From NCBI GenBank assembly GCA_028287105.1, contig JAQBQH010000089.1:1-54622 (forward strand): a stretch of DNA of 54,622 bases, in the 5' to 3' direction. Of the stretch, positions 10,402 to 19,357 are shown in pieces; the stretch's first letter is position 1, and every line of letters begins with the position of its first letter. This DNA is from Myxococcales bacterium (GTDB taxonomy: Bacteria; Myxococcota_A; Polyangia; Palsa-1104). The position numbers and the translations under genes are program-made. The notes below the pieces were generated by a model, which had not been told where the DNA came from, did no database searches, and saw nothing but the letters and a program-made list of their open reading frames with translations.

Positions 10402-10416
10402 ATTGGTTGAACCACC
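10402..10416. repeat. Palindrome site 1 (WWTGGTnnnACCAWW family), upstream of tryptophan operon
   Basis: ATTGGTTGAACCACC: exact TGGTnnnACCA core in the intergenic region, about 65 nt before the dioxygenase start. It is the only copy upstream of this operon and so the best operator candidate for it. Confidence 0.75.
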
Positions 10417-10480
10417 GGCGGCTGGGATTTTGCCCCCCTCCGATGATGACAGTCGTGAGCGCGCATGCTATCCCGGCTGC

Positions 10481-11188
10481 ATGGGTCGCCCGCCGCTTAC
10501 GGATTACGAAAAATACATCCGAACCGAGGAGCTGCTGGCGCTGCAAAAGCCGGCCGCCGACCTGACCTGTCACGACGAGCTGCAGTTTCAGATCGTGCAT
10601 CAGGTCGCCGAGCTGTGGATGAAGCTCGTCGATCACGAGATCACCTTCGCGGCCGCGCAGCTGAAGGAGGGCCACACGGCGCGGGCGCTGCGTGCGCTCG
10701 GTCGCGTGCGCGGCGTCCAGATCCTGCTGCTCGATCAGCTATCGCTGCTCGACACGATGGCGCCCAGGGACTACATGACGATCCGCAACGCGCTCGGGCG
10801 CGGCTCGGGTCAGGAGTCGCCGGGGTTCAAGCGCATGCTGCAGCTGCCGGACGAGATCTGGCCGTCGTTCGAGGCGCTCCTGCAGACGCGCGCGGTGACG
10901 CTGCGGCAGATCTACGAGCAGCCCGATCAGCATCCCGAGCTCTTCAACTTGACCGAGGCGCTCGTCGACTACGATCAGAACCTGCAGGCGTGGCGCATGC
11001 GCCATCTGCTCATCGTCTACCGGCAGATCGGCGTCGGTACGCCGTCGCTCAAGGGCAAGCCGTCGGACCTTCTGGCCGAGGGCATGAAGCACCGCTTCTT
11101 CGCGCAGCTATGGAGCGTGCGCGACGAGCTCTTTGCCGAATGGACGAAGACGCATCCCTACGGCGCCGACAAGGGCTACCACGGCTGA
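10481..11188 (+). CDS. kynA: Tryptophan 2,3-dioxygenase (short form)
   Basis: Haem dioxygenase family; opens the indole ring of L-tryptophan to N-formylkynurenine with O2. The N-terminal haem-side segment HDELQFQIVHQVAELWMKL, GSGQESPGFKRM in the substrate region, and RMRHLLIVYRQIG with the second His position are recognisable. At 235 residues it is shorter than common bacterial enzymes (roughly 260-280), and the stretch between the two conserved regions is compressed. First gene of a nine-gene operon; kynureninase begins 28 nt later. The start at ATG 10481 matches the family N-terminus; the longer open frame upstream is not supported. Confidence 0.85.
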   Translation: MGRPPLTDYEKYIRTEELLALQKPAADLTCHDELQFQIVHQVAELWMKLVDHEITFAAAQLKEGHTARALRALGRVRGVQILLLDQLSLLDTMAPRDYMTIRNALGRGSGQESPGFKRMLQLPDEIWPSFEALLQTRAVTLRQIYEQPDQHPELFNLTEALVDYDQNLQAWRMRHLLIVYRQIGVGTPSLKGKPSDLLAEGMKHRFFAQLWSVRDELFAEWTKTHPYGADKGYHG

Positions 11189-11216
11189 TGCGTTCCGTGA
11201 TAGCGGTTTGGCGACC

Positions 11217-12361
<1,145 letters not shown>

Positions 12362-12365
<4 letters not shown>

Positions 12366-12772
12366 GCGGCGAGCGCAAGCCGGTTCCGATCAATCCGCGT
12401 GACCTGGCGCAGCCGCGCGGTTACTCCAACGGGATGCTCGCCGGGCCGGGGCGCATGCTCGCCATCGCCGGACAGATCGGCTGGAACGCGGAGAGCAAGC
12501 TGGTCTCCGACGACTTCGTGGCGCAGTTCGATCAGGCGCTCCGCAACGTCGCCGCCGTGTTGCGTGAGGCGGGCGGCGTGCCGACCGACCTCATCATGCT
12601 GCGCATCTACCTCACCGATAAGAAGCTCTACACGGCGCGGCTCAAAGAGATCGGCCGCTCCTATCGCGAGCACATGGCGTCGCACTATCCGGCGATGGCG
12701 CTGTTGCAGGTCGCCGATCTGCTCGAGCCCGGCGCGCTCGTCGAGATCGAGGGACTGGCGGTGATCCCGTGA
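12362..12772 (+). CDS. RidA/YjgF-family enamine/imine deaminase
   Basis: The 136-residue protein has the RidA layout: SNGMLAGPGRMLAIAGQIG, the trimer core FDQALRNVAAVLREAGG, and YPAMALLQVADLLEPGALVEIEGLAV near the end. RidA proteins hydrolyse reactive enamines and imines to ketones and ammonia. The known aerobic 2-aminobenzoyl-CoA pathway needs removal of an amino group from a dearomatised ring and its gene clusters carry a member of this family, so a pathway role rather than housekeeping is likely. Overlaps kynU and the hydratase on both sides. Confidence 0.85.
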
Positions 12773-13569
12773 TCGAGGCCAAGAGCTTCCGCTACGCCGT
12801 CGACGGCGACGGCCTCGCCACCATCACGCTCGATCGCCCCGATACGCTCAACTCGCTCACCTTCGAAGTCTACGCCGAGTTGCGCGACACCTTTCGCGCG
12901 CTCGAGTCCGAGAGCGACGTCAAGGCGGTGGTGCTGACCGGCGCCGGGCGCGGCTTCTGCTCGGGCGGCAGCGTCAACGACATCATCGGCCCGCTCTTCG
13001 CGATGACGCCTGCCGAACGCATGGTCTTCACGCGCATGACGGGCGCGCTCATCGGCGCCATCCGCCAGCTGCGCAAACCGGTGGTCGCCGCCATCAACGG
13101 CGTCGCCGCCGGCGCCGGCGCCGTCATCGCGCTCGCGTCCGACTTTCGCGTCATGTCGGAGAAGGCGAAGATCGCCTTCCTCTTCGTCAAGGTCGGCCTC
13201 GCCGGCGCCGACATGGGTGCCGCCTGGCTCTTGCCGCAGGTAGTCGGGCTCGCGCGCGCCACCGAGATCCTGATGCTGGGCGAGCCCATCGTCGCTGCCG
13301 AGGCGCTGCAAATTGGTTTAACCAATCGCGTGGTGGCGCCCGATCAGGTGCTGACCGAGGCGCGCGCGCTGGCAGGCAAGCTGGCGCGCGGTCCGCTCTT
13401 CGCGCTCGGCATGACCAAGGAGATGCTCAACCGCGAGCCCGGCATGTCGCTCGAGGCGGCGCTCGAGGCCGAAGCGCAGGCGCAGCAGATCTGCATGGCC
13501 ACCGGCGACTTCCGCGAAGCCTACGAGGCATTCGTCGCCAAGCGCGAGCCGCGCTTCACCGGACGATGA
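12769..13569 (+). CDS. Enoyl-CoA hydratase/isomerase (crotonase fold), pathway-associated
   Basis: The 266-residue crotonase shows ITLDRPDTLNSLTFEVY, the oxyanion-hole segments GAGRGFCSGGSVNDI and AAINGVAAGAGAVIALASD, and the late IGLTNRVV. Members hydrate or isomerise enoyl-CoA esters, and some hydrolyse ring C-C bonds. It starts at a GTG overlapping the RidA stop and ends overlapping the dehydrogenase start. In context it should act on CoA-bound ring intermediates from anthranilate. A copy of the dispersed palindrome lies in frame as IGLTN, without lengthening the conserved motif. Confidence 0.85.
   Translation: MIEAKSFRYAVDGDGLATITLDRPDTLNSLTFEVYAELRDTFRALESESDVKAVVLTGAGRGFCSGGSVNDIIGPLFAMTPAERMVFTRMTGALIGAIRQLRKPVVAAINGVAAGAGAVIALASDFRVMSEKAKIAFLFVKVGLAGADMGAAWLLPQVVGLARATEILMLGEPIVAAEALQIGLTNRVVAPDQVLTEARALAGKLARGPLFALGMTKEMLNREPGMSLEAALEAEAQAQQICMATGDFREAYEAFVAKREPRFTGR
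13312..13326. repeat. Palindrome site 2, in enoyl-CoA hydratase
   Basis: ATTGGTTTAACCAAT, a perfect 15-bp palindrome around a central T, read in frame as I-G-L-T-N. It uses the codons ATT, GGT, TTA and AAT, unusual for such GC-rich coding DNA. Confidence 0.9.
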
Positions 13570-14681
13570 CCGCCCTCCTCGAGGAGCGCCACGTCGCGCT
13601 GCGCGAGCAGGCGCAGGCGTGGGTCGACGCCTCCGATCTCGAGACCGATCACGATCCGCGCCGTGTCGTCGAGAAGCTCGCTGCGCGCGAGCTCCTGCGC
13701 GCCTGTGTGCCGGCCGCGTACGGCGGCCTGCGCGACCAGGTCGAGCTGCGCGACCTCTGCGTCTTGCGCGCGGTGCTCGGCTATCGCTCGTCGTTCGCCG
13801 ACACCATGTTCGCCATGCAGGGCCTCGGCAGCTACCCGGTCACGCTGGCCGGCTCCGACGCGCAGAAGCAGGCGCTCCTGCCGCGCGTCGCCAATGGTCA
13901 AACCATTTGCGCGTTCGCCATCACCGAGCCCGAGGCGGGCAGCGACGTGTCGGCCATGCGCACGCGCGCTGTCCGCGATGGTGACGACTACGTCATCGAC
14001 GGCGTCAAGTGCTTCATCTCCAACGCCGGTATCGCCGACTCCTACGTCCTCTTCGCCCGCACCTCCGATGACAAGCATCGCGGCATCAGCGCCTTCCTCG
14101 TCGACGGCGCGGTCGGCGGCTTGACCGTCGAGCCGACGGAGTTGATCGCGCCCCATCCCATCGGCACCGTGACGCTGGCGGGCGTGCGCGTCCACGCCTC
14201 GGCGCGTATCGGCGACGAGGGGCAGGGCTTCTCGTTGGCGATGGCCACGCTCGATTTCTTCCGCACCTCGGTGGGCGCAGCCGCGCTCGGCATGGCCAGG
14301 CGCGCGCTCGACGAGGCGCTCGCTCGCGTGCGCAGCCGGCAGCAGTTCGGCAAAAAGCTGGCGGAGTTTCAGGCCACGCAGATGGCGATCGCCGACATGG
14401 CGGTCGACGTCGCCGCGTCGCGTCTCTTCGTCTTCTCGGCGGCGCATCGCATCGACGGCGCCACGACGGCCGCCACCGTCGACGCGGCGATGGCCAAGCT
14501 CTACGCGACCGAAGCGGCGCAGCGCGTGATCGATCGCGCCGTCCAGCTCTTCGGCGGTCAGGGAGTGGTCGCCGGCTGCATCGTCGAGCGTTTGTATCGC
14601 GAGGTTCGCGCCCTACGGATCTACGAGGGCACCAGCGAGATCCAGAAGCTCGTCATCGGTCGATCGCTGCTACGCTCCTAG
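13566..14681 (+). CDS. Acyl-CoA dehydrogenase-family flavoprotein
   Basis: The 371-residue protein has the acyl-CoA dehydrogenase signatures CAFAITEPEAGSDVSAMRT (FAD and substrate contact, about residue 120), YVIDGVKCFISNAG, SRQQFGKKLAEFQATQ and the C-terminal QLFGGQGVVAGCIVERLYREVRALRIYEGTSEIQK, including the catalytic-base region near RIYEGTSE. It would oxidise a CoA-linked cyclic or acyclic intermediate, passing electrons to ETF. Overlaps the hydratase stop as ATGA. A palindrome copy in the codons for NGQTI precedes the signature. Confidence 0.9.
   Translation: MTALLEERHVALREQAQAWVDASDLETDHDPRRVVEKLAARELLRACVPAAYGGLRDQVELRDLCVLRAVLGYRSSFADTMFAMQGLGSYPVTLAGSDAQKQALLPRVANGQTICAFAITEPEAGSDVSAMRTRAVRDGDDYVIDGVKCFISNAGIADSYVLFARTSDDKHRGISAFLVDGAVGGLTVEPTELIAPHPIGTVTLAGVRVHASARIGDEGQGFSLAMATLDFFRTSVGAAALGMARRALDEALARVRSRQQFGKKLAEFQATQMAIADMAVDVAASRLFVFSAAHRIDGATTAATVDAAMAKLYATEAAQRVIDRAVQLFGGQGVVAGCIVERLYREVRALRIYEGTSEIQKLVIGRSLLRS
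13893..13907. repeat. Palindrome site 3, in acyl-CoA dehydrogenase
   Basis: AATGGTCAAACCATT, exact TGGTnnnACCA core, read in frame as N-G-Q-T-I just before the conserved TEPEAGSD motif. Confidence 0.85.
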
Positions 14682-14698
14682 CTCACCGCTCAACGCGA

Positions 14699-14713
14699 GA
14701 TGGTTCAACCAAT
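14699..14713. repeat. Palindrome site 4, at ferredoxin start
   Basis: GATGGTTCAACCAAT lies at the junction between dehydrogenase and ferredoxin. The right arm supplies the first two bases of start codon ATG 14712, and the left arm holds an alternative in-frame ATG (14700). Confidence 0.85.
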
Positions 14714-15050
14714 GCCGCACTACGAGAAACACGTCTTCATCTGCACCAACGAGCGCGACCCCGGCAACCCCAAGGGCGATTGCATCCACAAGGGCTCGGC
14801 CGCAATCCGCGAGGCATTCAAGAAGGGGCTGCACGAGCGCGGTCTCAAAGGGCGCATGCGCGCCAACGCCGCCGGCTGTCTTGATCAGTGCGCCTACGGC
14901 CCGACGGTGGTCGTCTACCCCGAGCAGGTCTGGTACACGGTGCCGACGCCGGCCGACGCCGAGGAGATCATCGAGAAGCACCTCGTGGGCGGCGTTCCCG
15001 TCGAGCGGCTGATCATGCGCACCGCCGAGAACAAGAAGGACCCGAAGTAA
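14712..15050 (+). CDS. Thioredoxin-like [2Fe-2S] ferredoxin
   Basis: The 112-residue protein has the cluster pattern of thioredoxin-fold [2Fe-2S] ferredoxins: Cys11, Cys24, Cys56 and Cys60 (HVFICTNERDP, GDCIHKG, AAGCLDQCAYGP). It should carry single electrons; placed before the flavoprotein reductase it is a likely electron donor to it or acceptor from it. I chose ATG 14712, since the family begins close to the HVFxCTN segment and GAGATGG gives a weak ribosome site; ATG 14700 would add MVQP. Both starts lie in a copy of the dispersed palindrome. Confidence 0.85.
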   Translation: MPHYEKHVFICTNERDPGNPKGDCIHKGSAAIREAFKKGLHERGLKGRMRANAAGCLDQCAYGPTVVVYPEQVWYTVPTPADAEEIIEKHLVGGVPVERLIMRTAENKKDPK

Positions 15051-15058
15051 CTGGCCTC

Positions 15059-15073
15059 AATGGTTTAACCAAT
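15059..15073. repeat. Palindrome site 5, at old-yellow-enzyme start
   Basis: AATGGTTTAACCAAT between ferredoxin stop and the next gene. Its right arm forms start codon ATG 15072. The left-arm ATG is followed by GTT TAA, a two-codon open frame, so only the right-arm ATG can start the gene. Confidence 0.9.
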
Positions 15074-16544
15074 GTGGACACCGCCTGAACGCATCAAGCA
15101 CGCGCCGCCTCCGGTGCGCTGGCCTTCGGAGGCCGAGGCTGCCGCTTCGCGCTGGTTCAGCCCGGTGCGCATCGGGCCACTAGAGGCACGACAGCGCACC
15201 TGGGTCCCGGCCATGGTGCCCTGGCGCGCGACCGAGGGCGGCGAGGTCACCGACGATGTGCTCGATTGGTATGGCCGCTTCGCCGACGGCCGCCCCGGCG
15301 TCATCGTCGTCGAGGCCACCGGCATCCGCGACGTGCCGTCGGGCCCACTCTTGCGCGTCGGCCACGATCGCTTCACAGAGGGCCTCCAGCGCCTCGTCGA
15401 CACCGTTCGTCGCCGCTCGGGCGGCGAGACGCTGCTGTTCCTCCAGATCATCGACTTTCTGCGCATCGCCCGACGGCCGGACAAGGAGAAGTACTTCAGC
15501 CGCTATCTCCTCCTCGGCGAGACCCATCGCGAAGGGCTGGCGCGCATTCACGACGACGAGCGCTGGCTCACGGCGCCCGACGACGAGATCCGCACGGCGC
15601 TGGCGGCGCTCGACGTCGAGCAGCTCTCCGAGGTGCTCGAGCCGCGCGAGCTGGAATCGCTCGAGCGCGGCTATCGCGAGCGGGTCACCGACATGCAGCT
15701 GCCGCACATCCGCGAGCTGCCGCGTGTCTTGCCCGGCCTCTTCGCCGATGCCGCGGCGCGCGCCTTTACCGCCGGCTTCGACGGAGTCGAGCTGCACTAC
15801 GCGCACGCCTACACGATGGCGTCGTTCCTATCGGCCAAGAACACCCGCGACGACGGCTACGGCGGCTCGCGCGTCGAGCGCGCCCGCCTGCCGCTCGAGG
15901 TGATCCGAGCCGTGCGCGACCGCGTCGGCAGCCGCTGCGTCGGCGCCCGCTTCCTCTCCGACGAGGTCATCGAAGACGGCTCGCACGTCGAGGACGCCGT
16001 CCACTTCGCCGTCGAGTTCGCGCGCGCCGGCCTCGACTTCCTCTCTCTGTCCAAGGGCGGCAAGTTCGACGACGCGGCGCAGCCCAAGGTCGGCGAAGCC
16101 GCCTATCCGTACACCGGGCCGAGCGGCTACGAGTGCATGCCGAGCTTCATCTCCGACGAGAAGGGGCCCTTCGGGCGCAACGTCCCGCTCGCCGCCGAGG
16201 TACGTCGGGCCGTCCGTCAGGCCGGCTTCGACACGCCCATCGTCGCCGCCGGCGGCATCTTCAGCTTCGAACAGGCCGAAGCGATCCTGGCGGACGGCGG
16301 CGCCGACATCGTCGCCGCGGCGCGTTCGACGCTCGCCGATCCCGATTGGTTCCTCAAGATCCGCCGCGGCCGAGGCGCCGAGGTGCGGCGCTGCGAGTTC
16401 ACCAACTACTGCGAAGCGCTCGACCAGCGCCACAAACAGGTCACCTGCAAGCTCTGGGATCGCGCCGCGCTCGACGAGCCCGACGTGAAGCTCGACGCCA
16501 GCGGCCGTCGCCGGCTCGTCGCTCCCAAGTGGTCAAACCAATGA
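15072..16544 (+). CDS. Old-yellow-enzyme-family NADH:flavin oxidoreductase, candidate aminobenzoyl-CoA reductase
   Basis: The 490-residue FMN TIM barrel has the active-site pair in GVELHYAHAYTMASFLS (about residue 235-250), followed by NTRDDGYGGS, and the FMN-binding end APIVAAGG-like stretch TPIVAAGGIFSFEQAEAIL and AARSTLADPDWF. After the barrel come three Cys (RRCEFTNYCEALDQRHKQVTC) that could be structural or hold a cluster. In Azoarcus, 2-aminobenzoyl-CoA monooxygenase/reductase carries an old-yellow-enzyme-like domain fused to a hydroxylase; here the reductase part stands alone. No ribosome site is evident, because a palindrome fills that position. Confidence 0.8.
   Translation: MWTPPERIKHAPPPVRWPSEAEAAASRWFSPVRIGPLEARQRTWVPAMVPWRATEGGEVTDDVLDWYGRFADGRPGVIVVEATGIRDVPSGPLLRVGHDRFTEGLQRLVDTVRRRSGGETLLFLQIIDFLRIARRPDKEKYFSRYLLLGETHREGLARIHDDERWLTAPDDEIRTALAALDVEQLSEVLEPRELESLERGYRERVTDMQLPHIRELPRVLPGLFADAAARAFTAGFDGVELHYAHAYTMASFLSAKNTRDDGYGGSRVERARLPLEVIRAVRDRVGSRCVGARFLSDEVIEDGSHVEDAVHFAVEFARAGLDFLSLSKGGKFDDAAQPKVGEAAYPYTGPSGYECMPSFISDEKGPFGRNVPLAAEVRRAVRQAGFDTPIVAAGGIFSFEQAEAILADGGADIVAAARSTLADPDWFLKIRRGRGAEVRRCEFTNYCEALDQRHKQVTCKLWDRAALDEPDVKLDASGRRRLVAPKWSNQ
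16528..16542. repeat. Palindrome site 6, at oxidoreductase/ligase junction
   Basis: AGTGGTCAAACCAAT encodes the last oxidoreductase residues (WSNQ) and its right arm supplies ATG 16541, start of the ligase gene. Confidence 0.85.
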
Positions 16545-18091
16545 CGCCAATGGTTGAACCAATGATCCTGACGCCCACGCCAACCTTCCCCGACAGCTTC
16601 AACATGGCGCACTACTTCCTCGACGCCCGCGTCGAGGAGGGGCGCGGTGACCACGTCGCCGTCATCGACGATCACGGCCAATACACCTATCGCCAGGTGC
16701 AGGCGCTCGCCAACCAGGTCGGCAACGCGCTCGCCGCCATGGGCGTCGGCGTCGAAGATCGCGTGCTCATCGGGCTCAGCGATTCGGTCGAGTTCGCCGC
16801 GACCTTTTTCGGCGTCCTCAAGATCGGCGCCGTCGTCGCCATGGTGAATCCCGAGCTTCCCGAGGGCGACTACCCGCACTACCTCGACTACACGCGCGCC
16901 CGCGCGCTGGTGTGTGACCGCGCGCTCGCCGATCGCGTGAGGCCGCTGCTCGACGCGGCGAAGCTCCTGCGCGGCGTCATCACCGCCGGCGGCAACTGGA
17001 GCGAGACCGTCGGTCGCGCCTCCGCGTCGCTGACCAACTTCCCGACCTCTCAAGACGATCCGTCGGTGTGGCTGTTCACCTCGGGCTCGACGGGCAAGCC
17101 CAAGGGCGCCGTCCACCTCCACCGCGACTTCGCCTACAACACCGAGTGCTACGCCAAGCAGGTCTTGAAGATGCGCCCCGAGGACGTGACGCTGGGCGTG
17201 CCCAAGCTCTTCTTCGGTTACGCCACCGGCACCAACCTGATGTTCCCCTTTGCCGTCGGCGCCACCACGGTCCTCTTCGCCGAGCGCGCCACGCCGGAGA
17301 ACCTGTTCGAGCGGTCGGCGCGCCATGGCGCCACGGTCCTGACCAGCGTGCCGACCATGATCAACAAGATGGTGCAGACGGCCGGTGGCCCGCGCTCGCT
17401 AACGCCGCTGCGCGTCTGCATCTCTGCCGGCGAAGCGCTGCCGCCCGAGCTCTATCACCGCTGGAAAGAGAGCTTCGACGTCGAGATCCTCGACGGCATC
17501 GGCTCGGCCGAGCTGTTCCACATCTACATCTCGAACCGCCTGGGCGAAGTGCGGCCCGGCTCGCTCGGAAGGCTCGTGCCCGGTTACGAAGCCAAGATCG
17601 TCGGCGCCGACGGCAACGTCGTTCCCGATGGTGAAGTCGGCACGCTGTGGGCCAAGGGCGACTCCGCGGCCGTCTGCTACTGGCAGGCGCGCGATAAGTC
17701 CAAAGAGGTGTTCCGCGGCGAGTGGGTCGTCTCCGGCGATCTGTTTCGCCGCGACGGCGAGGGCTTCTTCTATTACGCGGGCCGCGCCGACGACATGCTC
17801 AAGGTCGGCGGCATCTGGGTTTCGCCGATGGAAGTCGAGTCGTGCCTGCTTCGCCATCCGCACGTCCTCGAGACGGCGGTGATCGGGTACGAGGACGACG
17901 ACGGATTGGTTAAACCATTGGCCTACGTCGTCGCCAAGGGTGTGGCAGCGTCGGAGACGCTGGCGGCCGAGATCATCGAGCACTGCAAGCGCGAGCTCGC
18001 GCATTACAAGGCGCCGCGCAAGGTGCAGTTCGTCGAAGCGCTGCCACGGAGCGATCGCGGCAAGATCCTGCGCCGCGAGCTGCGCTCGTGA
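16541..18091 (+). CDS. Benzoate/2-aminobenzoate-CoA ligase
   Basis: The 516-residue acyl-adenylate-forming enzyme has FNMAHYFLDARVEEG as in benzoate-CoA ligases, the P-loop FTSGSTGKPKGAVHLHR (about 180), GIGSAELFHIYISN (family GIGSTE motif), GEWVVSGDLFRRD and the C-terminal catalytic Lys in PRSDRGKILRREL. It converts an aromatic acid plus ATP and CoA to the thioester. With kynureninase in the same operon, anthranilate is the expected substrate. Start ATG 16541 overlaps the upstream stop; ATG 16550 and 16562 are alternatives. Two palindrome copies lie at this junction and another inside (GLVKPL). Confidence 0.88.
   Translation: MTPMVEPMILTPTPTFPDSFNMAHYFLDARVEEGRGDHVAVIDDHGQYTYRQVQALANQVGNALAAMGVGVEDRVLIGLSDSVEFAATFFGVLKIGAVVAMVNPELPEGDYPHYLDYTRARALVCDRALADRVRPLLDAAKLLRGVITAGGNWSETVGRASASLTNFPTSQDDPSVWLFTSGSTGKPKGAVHLHRDFAYNTECYAKQVLKMRPEDVTLGVPKLFFGYATGTNLMFPFAVGATTVLFAERATPENLFERSARHGATVLTSVPTMINKMVQTAGGPRSLTPLRVCISAGEALPPELYHRWKESFDVEILDGIGSAELFHIYISNRLGEVRPGSLGRLVPGYEAKIVGADGNVVPDGEVGTLWAKGDSAAVCYWQARDKSKEVFRGEWVVSGDLFRRDGEGFFYYAGRADDMLKVGGIWVSPMEVESCLLRHPHVLETAVIGYEDDDGLVKPLAYVVAKGVAASETLAAEIIEHCKRELAHYKAPRKVQFVEALPRSDRGKILRRELRS
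16549..16563. repeat. Palindrome site 7, ligase N-terminus
   Basis: AATGGTTGAACCAAT lies 21 bp after site 6 (centre to centre), in frame as P-M-V-E-P-M. Both arms carry in-frame ATG codons that could start the ligase. Confidence 0.9.
17905..17919. repeat. Palindrome site 8, in CoA ligase
   Basis: ATTGGTTAAACCATT, read in frame as G-L-V-K-P-L in the C-terminal domain. Homologous ligases have GLVKP at this place, so the site arose by codon choice, not insertion. Confidence 0.9.
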
Positions 18092-18840
18092 AGCGGCTCG
18101 GCGAGCTCACCTGGCGTGACGCCGACGCGGTCCGCGCCCGGGAGCCGATCGTCCTCCTGCCAGTTGGCTCGACCGAAGCGCACGGCCCCCATCTGCCGCT
18201 CGCGACCGACACGATCTTGTCGGAGGAGCTGTCGCTACGCGCGGCCGCGGCGCTCGATGCCGATGGCTACGAGACGCTGATCGCGCCCGCGCTTGGCTAC
18301 GCCATCACCGACTACGCAGCCGAGTTCGCCGGTACGATTTCGCTCTCGGCCGAGACGGCCACGGCCATGGTCACCGACGTGTGCGCGTCGCTCCACGCGC
18401 AGCGCTTCGCGCGCGTCTGTCTGGTCAACAGCCACCTCGAGCCGGCGCACGTCGCGTCGCTCAAGGACGCATGCGCGCGGGCGCAGGCGCGCAGCGGCGT
18501 CGCGGTCCTGTTTCCCGATCAGCTGGAGAAGCGCTGGGCGCGCACGCTCACCGACGAGTACAAGCGCGGCGCCTGTCACGCCGGCAGCTACGAGACCTCG
18601 CTCGTGTTGGCGGCGCGGCCGGAGCTCGTGCGCGACGAGGTGCGCAAGACGCTGGCGCCGCACCAGATCGATCTGGCGCGCGCGATGCGCGAGGGCAAGC
18701 GCACCTTCCTCGAGGCGGGCGCGTCGGCGGCGTATTTCGGCGACCCTGCCGCCGCCTCCGTCGAGGAAGGCAACGACATCTACGCCCGTCTCGTGGCGAT
18801 GATCGTGGAGACCGTGCGCGCGGCCTGGCCGCGCGGCTGA
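18088..18840 (+). CDS. Creatininase-family amidohydrolase, candidate N-formylkynurenine formamidase
   Basis: The 250-residue protein has the creatininase metal site LPVGSTEAHGPHLPLATDT near the N-terminus and a second ligand region LVNSHLEPAHVASLKD, where most members have NGHGGN. This fold includes creatininase, MftE and the ArfB-type formamide deformylase. The operon has tryptophan dioxygenase and kynureninase but no recognisable KynB or other formamidase, so hydrolysis of N-formylkynurenine is the missing step and this is the only obvious amide hydrolase; that is inference. Starts at a GTG overlapping the ligase stop and ends the operon. Confidence 0.75.
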   Translation: MKRLGELTWRDADAVRAREPIVLLPVGSTEAHGPHLPLATDTILSEELSLRAAAALDADGYETLIAPALGYAITDYAAEFAGTISLSAETATAMVTDVCASLHAQRFARVCLVNSHLEPAHVASLKDACARAQARSGVAVLFPDQLEKRWARTLTDEYKRGACHAGSYETSLVLAARPELVRDEVRKTLAPHQIDLARAMREGKRTFLEAGASAAYFGDPAAASVEEGNDIYARLVAMIVETVRAAWPRG

Positions 18841-18899
18841 CCGTCGGCGCGTGCCGCCCCGGCGCTGCGTCGGGCGCGTGCGGCGCTTCGTCGTTCCGC

Positions 18900-19283
18900 C
18901 TACTGCTTCTGAGATTGCGCCTGCGCGACCTCGGTGCTCGCGGCGGCGGCGCGCTTGTGCCAGTGCGGAACGTGGAACTGCCACGTCTTGCCGTCGAAGT
19001 CGTAGCGCGCGCGCACATATTCGTAGCCGACCTTGCCCTGGACCCAGCGACCGTCACGCCACACGTGGTGGCCGTCGATGTAATCCCAGTAGCCGGCGAC
19101 CCAGATCTGACCCGGCGCTGGACAGGCGGTCTTGGTTTCCATCTTCGCCGCGGGCGGCGCGTTCGGAACTTCGACGACGAGCGACTGCGACGGCGACGAC
19201 GTTTTGGACGTATCGGCGCTCACCGCAGCGCAGCCGACGGTGAACAAAGAGAGCGAGAGGACGATGGTGCGGGTGAAGTTCAT
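18900..19283 (-). CDS. Small YXWGXW-type lipoprotein
   Basis: The 127-residue protein begins MNFTRTIVLSLSLF with a lipobox Cys (VGCAAV). The rest carries Trp/Tyr repeats of the YXWGXW kind: WVAGYWDYIDGHHVWRDGRWV, then YEYVRARYDFDGKTWQFHVPHWH. Such small proteins are common in the envelope of Gram-negative bacteria; function is unknown. Start ATG 19283 is preferred because it gives the signal peptide; a longer frame begins at 19355. Separate from the upstream operon, on the other strand. Confidence 0.7.
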   Translation of the reverse strand: MNFTRTIVLSLSLFTVGCAAVSADTSKTSSPSQSLVVEVPNAPPAAKMETKTACPAPGQIWVAGYWDYIDGHHVWRDGRWVQGKVGYEYVRARYDFDGKTWQFHVPHWHKRAAAASTEVAQAQSQKQ

Positions 19284-19357
19284 GGCGCGCTCGTTGAGCA
19301 CGATGCGTGCCGCGCTCGCCGACGAGGTCGCGCGAGCGACATCGGCCGCTTGCACCC

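Noticed and set aside
15266-16540. Plus-strand frame leading into the CoA ligase, giving a 941-residue product
   Set aside because: The first part is out of frame with the conserved old-yellow enzyme and has low-complexity Arg-rich sequence. The ligase starts at 16541 or slightly later.
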